From Welwitschia mirabilis (Eukaryota > Gnetophyta > Gnetopsida > Welwitschiales): DNA of 28,677 nt. Shown here piece after piece: positions 9,621 through 18,295 of the stretch. The position numbers and the translations under genes are program-made. Location: contig JBOZIK010000001.1 in the NCBI GenBank assembly GCA_051453625.1, forward strand, positions 259,645,436 through 259,674,112. Direction: 5' to 3'. The number at the start of each line of letters is the position of its first letter. Position 1 is the stretch's first letter. Below the pieces are notes generated by a model. The model worked only from the letters and a program-made list of their open reading frames with translations. It ran no database searches and was not told where the DNA came from.

Positions 9621-10019
9621 TCTTTTTAGATACTTCAAACAATGATTATCAACTTGATATCTTGAAGCTTCATTCTTTCTCTAATCCAATAATAATAATG
9701 GATGTTAATGTCCTATGGATAAGGATGAAGATATGGCTACTAGTCATGCCTTAGTTTCTTATATTGGTATGACTTCATTACAACTTATAGGAACTAAGAA
9801 ATTTGGTGATCTTAGCATACTAAGTTATGATTTTAGAAATAATTCGATAAGTTATTCAACTAAAAAGGCTGATACTACCCAAAGATGATATCAAAGTACT
9901 TGGTTATAATCTACTTTCTAAGATGTTCTTGCTGATGAGATGGTAAAAGTGAAACTAGACATGACACACATACATCTCATGATGATGATAATGATCTTCA
10001 CTTAACTTTTGATGATGAA
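9621..10019. other. Integrase-RT linker of the copia element
   Basis: This is low-conservation sequence between the integrase C-terminus and the reverse transcriptase. It contains a His/Asp-rich low-complexity stretch from ATGATGATGATAATGAT-like repeats near 9970-10020. No domain is visible, as is normal for this linker. Confidence 0.55.
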
Positions 10020-11010
10020 TGATTCTCATTTAAAAATGCTATTCAACATGATCATTGAATAAAATCCATGCAAGGAGAATATAATACCCTTATTACATGG
10101 TACTAGGAAGTTGGTAGACTTTCTATCAGGTAACATAATATTACTTAACAAATGAGTTTTTTACAACAAATATAATGCAAATAATACCCTTGAGTGATAT
10201 AAAGCTTAGCTTATTTTTGAATTCCTATGAAAAAGAAAGTACTTTACTATAATGAAGTATTTTCTCTAATAGTAAAATGATCTACCATCAAAACAGTTAT
10301 TGTGTTGTCAGCAAAAAAAGAATGAAAGCTTCATCAACTAGTCATAAAGATTGCCTTTCTCCATAAAGACTTAAAAGAAGAAATCTACATGATGCAACAA
10401 AAAGGTTTCATTGAGATTTTGGTATACAAAGCTTAAAAATTATTTAAGTTTGATTAGAGTTAGATTTTATTATTATTAAGATGTGGATGCCACATTATTC
10501 ATAAAATTCAATAATCCAAAATCTACGTACATAGTGGTATAGGTAGATGATATGTTGATAATCAAAACTAATGAAGAAGATGTAAAAATAACAAAAATTA
10601 CCTTCAATAAGGCATTTAGGATTTCTAGTCTCAGATTGATGAGAATTTACTTAGGTGCAAAAACTATTTAGTAAAAGGATGGATTCTTATACAAAAGAAG
10701 TACATCATACTTTGATCCAAAAGTTTGAAATAAAAGATGTAAAAAAAAGCTATAATACCTTTAGAGAATAATATCAAAATATCTGCTAATGAATACTCAA
10801 AAAATGTAAATGAAACTAAATACAGAAGAATAGTGGGAATTCGAATTTATGTAATCAACATTATATTAGACACATCATATGTTGATGGTATATTATCAAG
10901 ATCACTTTAGGTTTCTAAGGTTACTCATCTAAATATTATAATAAAAGTACTAAAATATTTAAATCAGAATAAATATTTAGGTTTAACCTATAAAAAAAAA
11001 CTCTTCATTC
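10020..11010 (+). pseudogene. Copia reverse transcriptase
   Basis: RNA-dependent DNA polymerase of the element. The N-terminal segment near 10026-10085 matches the copia Trp-x-x-Ala-Met-x-x-Glu-Tyr block. Near 10240-10410 come Glu-Val-Phe-Ser, Ser-Thr-Ile-Lys-Thr-Val, then Lys-Leu-His-Gln-Leu and Ala-Phe-Leu-His-Lys-Asp-Leu-Lys-Glu-Glu-Ile-Tyr-Met. The last matches the conserved AFLHGDLKEEIYM block, with the catalytic Asp of LDVK lost. The second catalytic motif survives as Val-Asp-Asp-Met-Leu at 10543-10557, with its Tyr codon now TAG (10540-10542). Spacing between the two motifs is shorter than normal, indicating an internal deletion near 10430-10480. A stretch around 10840-10990 matches the Ala-Tyr-Ala-Val...Arg-Tyr-Leu block. 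Confidence 0.9.
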
Positions 11011-11039
11011 ATCCTAAGTCCATACTTTAATTTTGATTT

Positions 11040-11395
11040 CATTAGAAAAATCAATACCTCATTATCAACAATAAGGTATATCATATTCTTAGGAACCTTA
11101 CCTCTATCTTAGCAGTTCAAGTACTAGAAAGCTGTAGTGTGAAAATTATTAGAAGTAGTAAATTTAAAATAGAGTGAGGTAGTGGAGCTCTTCATTGACA
11201 ATTAGTTAGCAATTTACATAGCAAAAGATCCAGTTCATCATGATTGAATAAAACACTTTCATATTGGGGTCTAAAAAAATTAGGGAACTCATACAAAATG
11301 AAGTTACTATACTAGAATACTATTTGATTACAAATTAAACTACTAATATGCTTACTAAACTACTTTGTTCAGAGAAGATCTAGCACTTCTAATTA
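11040..11395 (+). pseudogene. Copia RNase H
   Basis: RNase H removes the RNA strand during reverse transcription. In frame 1 from about 11185 the translation reads Glu-Leu-Phe-Ile-Asp-Asn, then Leu-Ala-Ile-Tyr-Ile-Ala-Lys-Asp-Pro-Val-His-His-Asp, a stop (TGA, 11245-11247), and Ile-Lys-His-Phe-His-Ile. This aligns with the copia Asp-Asn-Gln-Ser-Ala-Ile...Asn-Pro-Val-Phe-His-x-Arg-Thr-Lys-His-Ile block, so the TGA replaces an Arg codon. Downstream, Asn-Met-Leu-Thr-Lys matches the terminal Ala-Asp-x-x-Thr-Lys block. It is the last coding domain before the 3' LTR. Confidence 0.85.
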
Positions 11396-11411
11396 AAAAT
11401 TAGAGTAATAA

Positions 11412-11848
11412 TGAGTTGATTTAAACTTATTTTGTTCTTGTACATTATTGGCTTCATTTGATTTTTGAGCCACTGTTTGAAGTCACTCTTGATTTTTGTA
11501 CTAAGATGTGTAGTACAAATTTAACATACTATTATAGAATTTGTAGTACATTTTTTAGTGTAGAAATATAGGATTTGTAATGCACATAATAAGTCTTATC
11601 TATTATGGAATGAGTGGTAGTAAATTGATTGCTTCTTTAATGAAGTAGTTTCCTTAAATGGTAACTCCTTTAAGGTGACTTTGTTAAAGGCCATATTCTT
11701 AAGATTTTTCTTTTGGTAATAGTTTTTCCTTAGAAGAAAGCATATCCCATGTTGAGGGAAGATTCCTAAGGTTTATGTGCATCCTATGGCCCTATGCCAA
11801 GGGGGTGTGAAATTCCCAACAAAATTCTAATGGTATTTGTACCTTTAT
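11412..11848 (+). repeat. Copia 3' LTR, truncated by gap
   Basis: The end of RNase H is followed by a decayed polypurine-like TAGAGTAATAA and TGAGTTGA at 11412, a possible LTR start. Bases 11767-11848 align with the 5' LTR at 3363-3445. From the 5' LTR, about 100 more bases should follow, but these are lost in the gap. The left boundary is uncertain. Confidence 0.6.
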
Positions 11849-11948
11849 NNNNNNNNNNNNNNNNNNNNNNNNNNNNNNNNNNNNNNNNNNNNNNNNNNNN
11901 NNNNNNNNNNNNNNNNNNNNNNNNNNNNNNNNNNNNNNNNNNNNNNNN
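11849..11948. other. Assembly gap, 100 N
   Basis: This placeholder gap separates the copia 3' LTR from the reverse-oriented copy of repeat X. The true distance, and even the relative orientation of the two sides, are therefore unproven. Confidence 1.
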
Positions 11949-12605
11949 TTGCAAAAGTTTCGTTCATGTATTCTATTCAATAAAGGACTAATGATAATGG
12001 ATTGAACATTGTTTACACTACTACATAAAGAGGTAAGGAAGGTAAGTAACAATGAAAATTTTAATATATAAGGTCTTCTCTTTGAATAATTTAGTTTAAT
12101 AGATGTAAGAGTATGTGAACATTTTATAATTTCCTTCTAAATTAATATTAAAAGTTGACTATCCAATATATAGAAATAGAAATCTCCATTATTNNNNNNN
12201 NNNNNNNNNNNNNNNNNNNNNGGATTCATTTTTATGTTAGCATAACCAATTATGAGCCTTTTAAAGTGTTATATAAACTAATAAGTAATGATTGTCTTCA
12301 TTACCTCTTTCAAATGTAGATTATCTTTCTTAAATCTAAAACAACTAATGAGATAAACAGTGGTGAATTCCTTAAGCATTTGCTAAATTGGTAGCTAATC
12401 AAAGAATTACTTATCATAAATCCTAATTTAAGCTAATGAAAACTCCATTTAAATAAAGATTACATGTTGTCTACTTTAGAAAACTAAAATTGTTTAACAT
12501 CACATGTATACATATATATAATATGATTCACACATGCTTAAATGATTTGTTGCCTATTGTACGGTTTCTTTTTGTAAAATACTTTACTAGAATGATAATA
12601 AATAT
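11949..12605 (-). repeat. Repeat X, right arm (reverse complement of 1-889)
   Basis: Read on the minus strand it matches 1-889. Examples are the frame containing Leu-Leu-Asn-Arg-Ile-His-Glu-Arg-Asn-Phe-Cys near 11949-11990 and the block near 12222-12480. A 28-N run (12194-12221) stands where the left copy has about 308 bases. Relative to the left copy it lacks everything past X position 889, which may lie in the adjacent gap. Confidence 0.85.
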
Positions 12606-13190
12606 ATTTTCAAATTTAATGATAATAAATCTTCCACCATAGGATGCTTTGAAAATAAACCCATTATTCTAGCACATGTGTAGGTTCTTCATTCATCATC
12701 AAAAACCACAACATAAATATAATTATAGAGATAAGATTCTAATCTAAAGTATATCTCAAATATCATGTTTTAACATCATAAACAATATTTTCCTCATTAT
12801 CATTGAATCTAATTAATTACATTGTCTTTGAAAAGCTACTAGATAACATAACGTTTAAAAACCTTACACACATAAATAACTTCATATTTGAAATTTCAAA
12901 TTCAAAAGGAGAATTTCAACAAGTACATCAACAAATAGTACAAATAATATAATATAAAATTTTTTCTATTTAAATTTATGATTATATAATTAAAACTAGA
13001 GTTAAATAAAAGAGGCAATGCATAAATCCAAGTAATTTTTTATTGTTTAAAAGTAATGTACACATTAAATATATTAAAGTCTTGATTATCCTAGTTCCTT
13101 TATTTTGAAAAGTACAAAACATTGTTTTAATTCATAAAATTATAGATAACACAAATTAAAGATAACATACTATTTAAAAATTAAGACAAC
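12606..13190. other. AT-rich spacer, nothing identifiable
   Basis: Very AT-rich sequence with stops in all frames. I see no LTR, coding remnant or RNA gene here. Confidence 0.6.
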
Positions 13191-13194
13191 TTTG

Positions 13195-13545
13195 ATTTTA
13201 GTCATAGTTAGTATAAAAATATATTGTATACAAAATAACTAAAACTAAAATCATACTTACATTAGTAAAGAAAGATATCATAACATGACTATGACTAAAG
13301 TAATAGTTAAAAACATTAGAGTTGTTTGCATAGGTTAGTCATAGTTATAAGCTACTATAAAGATGAGATGATGAAATAGCTATGACTTAAATCATAATTA
13401 TATGTCATTATAAAGCCTAAGTAAAGTAAGTTATAAGAAAAATATAAAGGAGAGATAAAGTAATAATTATAACTAAAGTTATAGTTATAAAATATTATAT
13501 AAATGAGAGGAAAAAAGAATTATAACTAAATCCATAGTTAGGAAC
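13195..13545. repeat. Degenerate array of self-complementary TAACTAAAGTTATAGTTA motifs
   Basis: A motif close to TATAACTAAAGTTATAGTTA recurs at 13200-13210, 13233-13256, 13281-13310, 13332-13350 (as the TAGTCATAGTTATAA half), 13380-13400, 13465-13490 and 13519-13541. Several copies are followed by a CACTATAAAGATGAGAG-like tail. The motif is close to its own reverse complement, so each unit can form a short hairpin. Confidence 0.65.
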
Positions 13546-14849
13546 CACTATAGTGATAAAATATACTACATAGTAGTTACTTTATTATTAAATGCAATCT
13601 ATTATATGGAAGAATTTAAATCGTAAATTCATACAATTGATAATACAAAAGATTAGGTCACTAAATAGATGGGCTTAGCCTAGTTGAAGTGGCAAATAAA
13701 TTAATACTAATTATTTACATGAACCATTGAGGGTATTAGAAAAAAACCAAAAAATCATCAATTTCTTTGCCTTCTCAACTATATAATACTTCATGCATTA
13801 AGTTCTTTAACATCTTAACAAGATGGGATGGTGGTAATTATAAGATTTTGAATCTAATAAATAAAATGATAAATATCTAAAACCTCATGCTTTTCCTTTA
13901 TGTTGTAAATATAAAATCATAAATATTTATTGGTTAATGGTTAAAAATTAATTCCATATAAACCAAAGCTTGATTAAAGGCATTAGAAGTATGAGATCTA
14001 GAACAAATATTGTAATGTAACCAATGAAATATAGCAAACTAAGCCTATTAAATGTAGTAATAGAAATAACCCTTCATCTTTCAAAATGTTGAATATTAAT
14101 TTTCATGCGAACTAATGTAGAAAAAATCAAATTTTGGTCCACATATACTAGCCTTATAAATACCTATGCATTTACATTCTTCATCATTGTATAAGTGAAG
14201 ATTGCTTAAAGACTAAAATCACTAATGTTGACATGGATCATTGAACTAAAGGTATGTGCATTTTGTCTTTAATAGAACTTAAGAGCATCCTCATTAGAAT
14301 AATCTCCACAAGGATCTAAAAGGTTTGCGTAGATTCTTTTCTCTAGGCTTGGAAGAGACAACAATGATTACTTTCTAGGGCAAGGTCCTAAACTTGTCTT
14401 AGAGGTTGGTTGGAAGTTAGATACCTAAAAATAATTTCCCTTAATGAACAAAGGAACTAGGGAATAAACTTAGAGCAATGGGAAATGCCTAGTTAGTGTA
14501 TCCTCATGAAAGAAGGACAAACAAACAAAACAAAAAGAAAAAGGTAAAAGTATTAATAAGAAAGAACTCCCTTGAAAAGGGGTATACCCTTTTAGTTGCT
14601 CCACAGAATTCCTATAAGAAGGGAAGGTAGAGCAGGTCTTAGCTATGGAATTAGAGGGTTCTAACAAGTCCTCTCCCTAGGCTAAGAATGCAAGATATGA
14701 TGAGATTCAAATAAGGAAGAAAGGTATACCTGAGGGCTCGTCTTTCTCTAAGGGGATGACAATATAAGATCTTTGTTACAAAAAGAGGTTGCGTGAAAAT
14801 TAGGTTCCCATTCATAATCCTTGAGGTACTTTAAACATAAGTCTCAAAA
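13546..14849. other. Spacer with no supported gene
   Basis: AT-rich sequence that becomes purine-rich on the + strand from about 14300. The longest open frame (14470-14667, minus) is a composition effect. No domain is recognised. Confidence 0.55.
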
Positions 14850-15330
14850 TGTAAGGAAGAACCTGTCTTTATTACAGAAAATGATCAAAAGGCACACAGA
14901 CTCTCTCTGCCCTCTCCCATTTGGAAGATGATTATATAGTCTTCTCCTTCTAGAGAAGAAGGAAGAGCATCTATAGCAAAACAAAATGTTAGACTAGAGA
15001 CAACAAGAAGAAATATAGGCAAACATGAAGATCATTTGACGTGTCTTCTCGCATTTTCCACCAATGAAGAAAGTGTTTCCTACTAGCTGACCTGAAGTGA
15101 AAACTATTCTTAAAGTTAAGGCTAGCCATCTAAGAAGCAAATGAAGGGGAAGAGACACCTCTAGTTCATGAAGAGATCAACAGAGTAGAGGGGGTATTAG
15201 GAATGAAAAGATAATAAGAGAGGATCTCCTAGATGTGGGGACCTAGAAGACGAAGATAATGGGAGAGATTTTCCCTTTGAGCTACAAGAAGAGAAAAGGG
15301 AGAAACAGGGGGGAATGGAAAGTAAGTAAA
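14850..15330 (-). repeat. Possible LTR-like segment, minus strand
   Basis: On the minus strand there is a TATATAAT box (plus 14932-14939), followed about 60 bases later by AATAAA (plus 14870-14875). This is the order of promoter and polyadenylation signal in an LTR. The + strand contains a purine run with GGGGGG near 15308. No second copy, PBS or TG...CA pair could be defined in the window, so this is tentative. Confidence 0.25.
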
Positions 15331-15620
15331 TTAATGCTATCCAAGTGGGGCCTCTTACGTGAATGTAAATTAACAATGACATTAGTAGACTATTTCTTGT
15401 GATGCTCGATATGATTATCATCATCAACACTTGCAGTCATTGACATGATTGTAATCATTGGCATGGTCCCTAATGGTGTCAAAGAGGATCATTCTACAAA
15501 AAACAATGGTCCCTCTTTAATCAGCTGGCTAGTAATCACCCCGTGGTAGTGTCAAAAATAGAAAGAAAGTTATTTTAAGTGTGCATAGGTTAAGTTAAAT
15601 CATTGCTCCATGTTATGATG
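15331..15620. other. Spacer, no gene seen
   Basis: Short stretch with CATTGACATGATTGTAATCATTGGCATG-type internal repetition around 15436-15465. No coding evidence. Confidence 0.5.
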
Positions 15621-15626
15621 GGTTAG

Positions 15627-16050
15627 ATGCTGGCAATTCATTTGCAAGAGTTGACGGATGTGGCGGAGAATCATCAGAGGCCATGTACTGCACCACCGAT
15701 GGCTGCAGTTATTTTCCAGCTTGCTCCTGCTATTGGAGGCTTTGGCCAAAGCGTGCATACTCCGCTACATGCCGTTCAGCAACAGAGGCCTTCGTCTGGA
15801 GTGGCACCTTCTGCCACACCTCATAGCAGGATATACTCGACAAATAGAACACACACTCTGAGTCAAAGCTCCGAAAGGTTGAGTCCTAGTTTTGGAACAA
15901 ATGGAAGGGCTTCGGTTGCCATAGATAAAAACAGATCCAAGGAAAGAGCTACTAGTTCATGTGACTTCCCAGGAAGCATGGACATTTTAAGTGAGCAAAA
16001 AAGGTCCTTATACCAGGCTTCGAAACCAACCATCGTCCTCAGACACTCAA
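15627..16050 (+). pseudogene. Ser-rich open frame in GC-rich island, unrecognised gene fragment
   Basis: An uninterrupted frame of 167 codons (15627-16130) contains a Ser/Thr/Arg/Pro-rich segment, with Ser-Ser-Glu-Arg-Leu-Ser-Pro-Ser-Phe-Gly near 15867 and Lys-Asn-Arg-Ser-Lys-Glu-Arg-Ala near 15930. Its composition is less AT-rich than the surroundings and it retains CpG sites. I do not recognise the protein. It directly precedes an NHL fragment that is read in another frame (frame 1), so the two are not a single intact exon. Candidates are a captured host-gene fragment or the disordered part of the same host gene as the NHL segment. Confidence 0.4.
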
Positions 16051-16242
16051 CGCACAGAAGCACAATTTCAACATCCTCTTGGTGTCCGCTGTGGACCAAA
16101 TGGCTTCATTTATATCACACATTCATATAATCGTAAGGTGAAAGTGTTGGATCCATTGAGTAGAAAAGTAAATGCATTGTCAGGAACAGGAACAGCTGGT
16201 TTCAGGGACGGCGCTGCACAATCGGCTCAGCTTTCTGAACCT
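16051..16242 (+). pseudogene. NHL-repeat exon fragment, SOQ1-like
   Basis: Frame 1 reads an NHL repeat: His-Pro-Leu-Gly-Val, Asn-Gly-Phe-Ile-Tyr-Ile-Thr, Ser-Tyr-Asn-Arg-Lys-Val-Lys, Leu-Asp-Pro, then Gly-Thr-Gly-Thr-Ala-Gly-Phe-Arg-Asp-Gly and Ala-Gln-Leu-Ser-Glu-Pro. Known NHL repeats carry Pro-x-Gly-Val, Tyr-x-x-Asp-Ser-x-Asn-His-x-Ile and a Gly-Phe-x-Asp-Gly loop. The arrangement and the terminal Gln-Leu-Ser-Glu-Pro best recall plant SUPPRESSOR OF QUENCHING 1 (SOQ1), a chloroplast HAD-thioredoxin-like-NHL protein; that family assignment is from memory. Only about 64 codons remain and homology stops after Pro at 16242. No HAD or thioredoxin part and no second NHL repeat is present, so this is a fragment and not a gene. 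Confidence 0.6.
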
Positions 16243-17017
16243 CCGGAATTTGTGATCAGATTGAGCGCTTCCGCCGGAAAACGCGTTTGAGCTGCGGTTC
16301 AGAATGATGTAGTGAAGCTCAAGCAATCCACCCACCATTCCCACCGCACTCCACTGAACACAACGAATCACAAACAAGACACCTGAGAGTGGATCCAGAA
16401 AGGGCGTCAGGAGGACGTTATGGAAAACGTTATAGAGGGTAGCATATCGAAGAAGAAATAGGGCATTCAAAAAGGGAGCAGTCAAAGGGGATAGGAGGGG
16501 CAAGCACAACCAAAAACGCAAAGAGAACATACGAGACCAAGGAAAAACAAGCAGACAAGCAGAACGGTAGAGGAGCGAATCAGCCAGAGAGGGAAGGACA
16601 GCAAAGAGAGAGGAAAGATACCAGAACAGCGATATAGGATCAGATCGAACACAGCAAACACGGCAGCGAAGCGATTCTTAAAAGGAAGAACACTAGAGCA
16701 GAGAAAAAAACGGCAACAAGAAAGAAGAAGCAACAGTCAAAACTACCAAGCGCCATTAAACAGAGACAAATACCAAACAAAGAAGATCAGAGACGCATTC
16801 ATCAGAAGAACAGATCGCAGAAAGACGCGAGATCAGAACAAACGGAAGAAGCAACATCAGAAGAACCCAGAGGGCCACGACGCAGTGGAATAGTGAGGAG
16901 GCGATTTGCAACAGGCGAAGAAGCAGCGGCAACGTAGAGGAGAGAAAGACCGAGAAGGAAGAAGAGGCACCTATTGAAACAGAGGGGAACCGTTTGAAAC
17001 AAGGATCACGTTAGGTT
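16243..17017 (-). other. Pyrimidine-rich (minus) GC-rich segment, possible 5' end of another transcript or element
   Basis: After the NHL fragment the sequence becomes strongly purine-rich on the + strand, that is CT-rich on the minus strand. Minus-strand open frames at 16180-16530, 16482-16733 and 16802-17002 are Leu/Phe/Ser/Cys-rich, as expected from CT-rich DNA, and show no domain. CT-rich sequence with CpG sites is typical of plant 5' UTRs and of 5' regions of retroelements. The segment ends at a 10-N run (17018-17027). Its identity is unknown. Confidence 0.4.
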
Positions 17018-17027
17018 NNNNNNNNNN

Positions 17028-17505
17028 AAATCTCACTTTATAATATATCAGAGTCTTCTTGGTGTCATTTTTGCCTTAATCAATCTTCCTGCAAAATTCA
17101 AAACCAACACGTGTCACTAAGCCTGCATTCTGATACTTTATTGTCTACTGCATTAATTGAGCCAAGGAGTGTTTATTATCCGTTGAGAATGCCACCTTTG
17201 TTTCATTATTGAAATACAATTTGCTTCATATTACAAAATTTCTCTTTGCTTTAATTATCATATTTAATAATAATCCTACCAGTGAATTGCCTTTAATATA
17301 GTAATCTTTTTATATTTGTTTGTGATACTGCACGTCATCCTCTTATGTTTCATAAAATATTAATTACATTATTACTTTTTAGTTGTTTGTGTTAAAATTA
17401 CTTTATTGTTAGTACCTGTATAGATACAAAGCATCATACCCAAAGTGTTAGCAACACTAACTAGAATCAACTAAATTTTGCATTGTGAAAAATTTTGCTT
17501 AAACA
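17028..17505 (+). repeat. 3' part of an LTR, probable gypsy-type
   Basis: AT-rich, non-coding sequence ends in TTAAACA at 17499-17505, one base before a primer-binding-site-like sequence. A terminal CA just before a PBS is the normal LTR end. The LTR start is not resolved, possibly in the 10-N run at 17018, and no second copy was found in the window. Confidence 0.45.
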
Positions 17506-17506
17506 G

Positions 17507-17525
17507 TTTGGCGCTAGAAGTAGGG
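17507..17525 (+). promoter_or_regulatory. Gypsy-type primer-binding site
   Basis: TTTGGCGCTAGAAGTAGGG resembles the TGGCGC-beginning, purine-rich primer-binding sites common in plant Ty3/gypsy elements. It follows the LTR terminal CA immediately. The exact primer tRNA is not assigned. Confidence 0.5.
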
Positions 17526-17990
17526 CACTAAGTAAAACCTGATCACCCAAAAATCACAAATTCGACATTANNNNNNNNNNNNATAACAATATTCATATTT
17601 CTCGTTGTGAATGCTTCAATGATGCTTCTAGCTTTATAGACTGACATTGCATCACCAGAATGTTTTTATGTTGCATTATAGTTGCATTAAGATCATACAT
17701 CATTAATGTAATCATCATATGTAGCTATAATAATCATACATGTATAGTAATCTGGTAACTATGTATTGCTATCACACTCCCACTCTTCATTGCTATTATT
17801 CTTCCACTTAGCATGGTTATAATGCTTCCATTCTAAGTCNNNNNNNNNNNNNNNTACATGTTTGCCACTCTCCCACTCTTCATCCTTGCTTTATAACAAT
17901 GAACATGCATCTAGCCATGATTAAAATTATCCACTAAAGGTTTAATGGATTTCCATTGATGAGTCATATCATAAATTTTACAAGAGCTTC
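17526..17990. other. Leader-like sequence after the gypsy PBS
   Basis: AT-rich non-coding sequence broken by two short N runs. The phrase CTCCCACTCTTCAT recurs at about 17775 and 17871. No gag-like frame follows, so the element appears truncated. Confidence 0.45.
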
Positions 17991-18107
17991 CTTTTATTCA
18001 ATATCCCTTTTCCCACCTTGGTGTTTTGTTTAAATGGAATTACTATCTTTCCTTTGTTCCACATCTCTTTTCCTGCCTTGGTGTTTAAATTGCTTAGAAT
18101 TACAATC
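17991..18107. repeat. 60-bp tandem duplication
   Basis: Two units with a period of exactly 60 bases (17991-18050 and 18051-18107) align without gaps. Shared blocks include CTTTTCC, CCTTGGTGTTT and GGAATTAC or AGAATTAC. Divergence of roughly a quarter of positions indicates an old duplication. Confidence 0.75.
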
Positions 18108-18119
18108 AAGGACGAGTAA

Positions 18120-18295
18120 AAATAGATGTAAGTGCTTGACATGAACCTAATATGCAATCTATTATCAAGCTCAGAAAGCCTCTAAAGATCATTTCCTAAT
18201 TCACTCTTCTCATTCCATTTCCAATTTGTAATCCTATGTAATGTAATACCTATTAGATTTAATGTAATGCTTTTACTTTTTCATTAATAAAAAAA
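18120..18295 (+). mobile_element. Retroelement 3' end with A-rich tail (copy 1, truncated)
   Basis: Sequence ending in TTCATTAATAAAAAAAAATT matches the reverse complement of 21120-21240. Shared blocks are TAATGTAAT, TATTAGATTT or TATTAGTTTT, and ATTAATAAAAA. Two copies ending in A-rich tails suggest the 3' end of a non-LTR (LINE- or SINE-like) retroelement. No reverse transcriptase is visible upstream, so it is 5'-truncated or non-autonomous. Confidence 0.5.

Larger units (their letters stand above)
3360..11848 (+). mobile_element. Decayed Ty1/copia LTR retrotransposon
   Basis: The copia domain order is visible on the + strand: LTR end, tRNA-Met PBS, gag, protease, integrase, reverse transcriptase, RNase H, LTR. 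Integrase before RT identifies Ty1/copia rather than Ty3/gypsy. The LTRs share a block: 3363-3445 resembles 11767-11848, both reading GTTTATGTGCA, then CCTAT, then GTGAAAT, ending in CCTTTAT. The element is long because the PBS-to-gag leader spans about 3.5 kb. Every domain contains stops and frameshifts, so it is an old, inactive copy. The 3' LTR end is lost in the gap at 11849. Inverted copies of repeat X lie on both sides. Confidence 0.88.

Noticed and set aside
13195-13545. CRISPR-like array
   Set aside because: Repeats are degenerate, spacing is irregular, there are no unique equal-length spacers, and the DNA is eukaryotic.
15863-16099. 78-codon minus-strand frame in the GC-rich island
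   Set aside because: It overlaps the Ser-rich and NHL frames on the + strand and has no recognisable feature.
16180-17002. Three minus-strand hydrophobic frames as a membrane protein
   Set aside because: CT-rich DNA gives Leu/Phe/Ser/Cys-rich frames by chance. The frames differ from one another and overlap the NHL fragment.
17028-17505. Same LTR family as the chromovirus at 21246
   Set aside because: The LTR end and PBS type differ (TTTGGCGC against TGGTATCAGAGC-like), and no shared blocks were seen.
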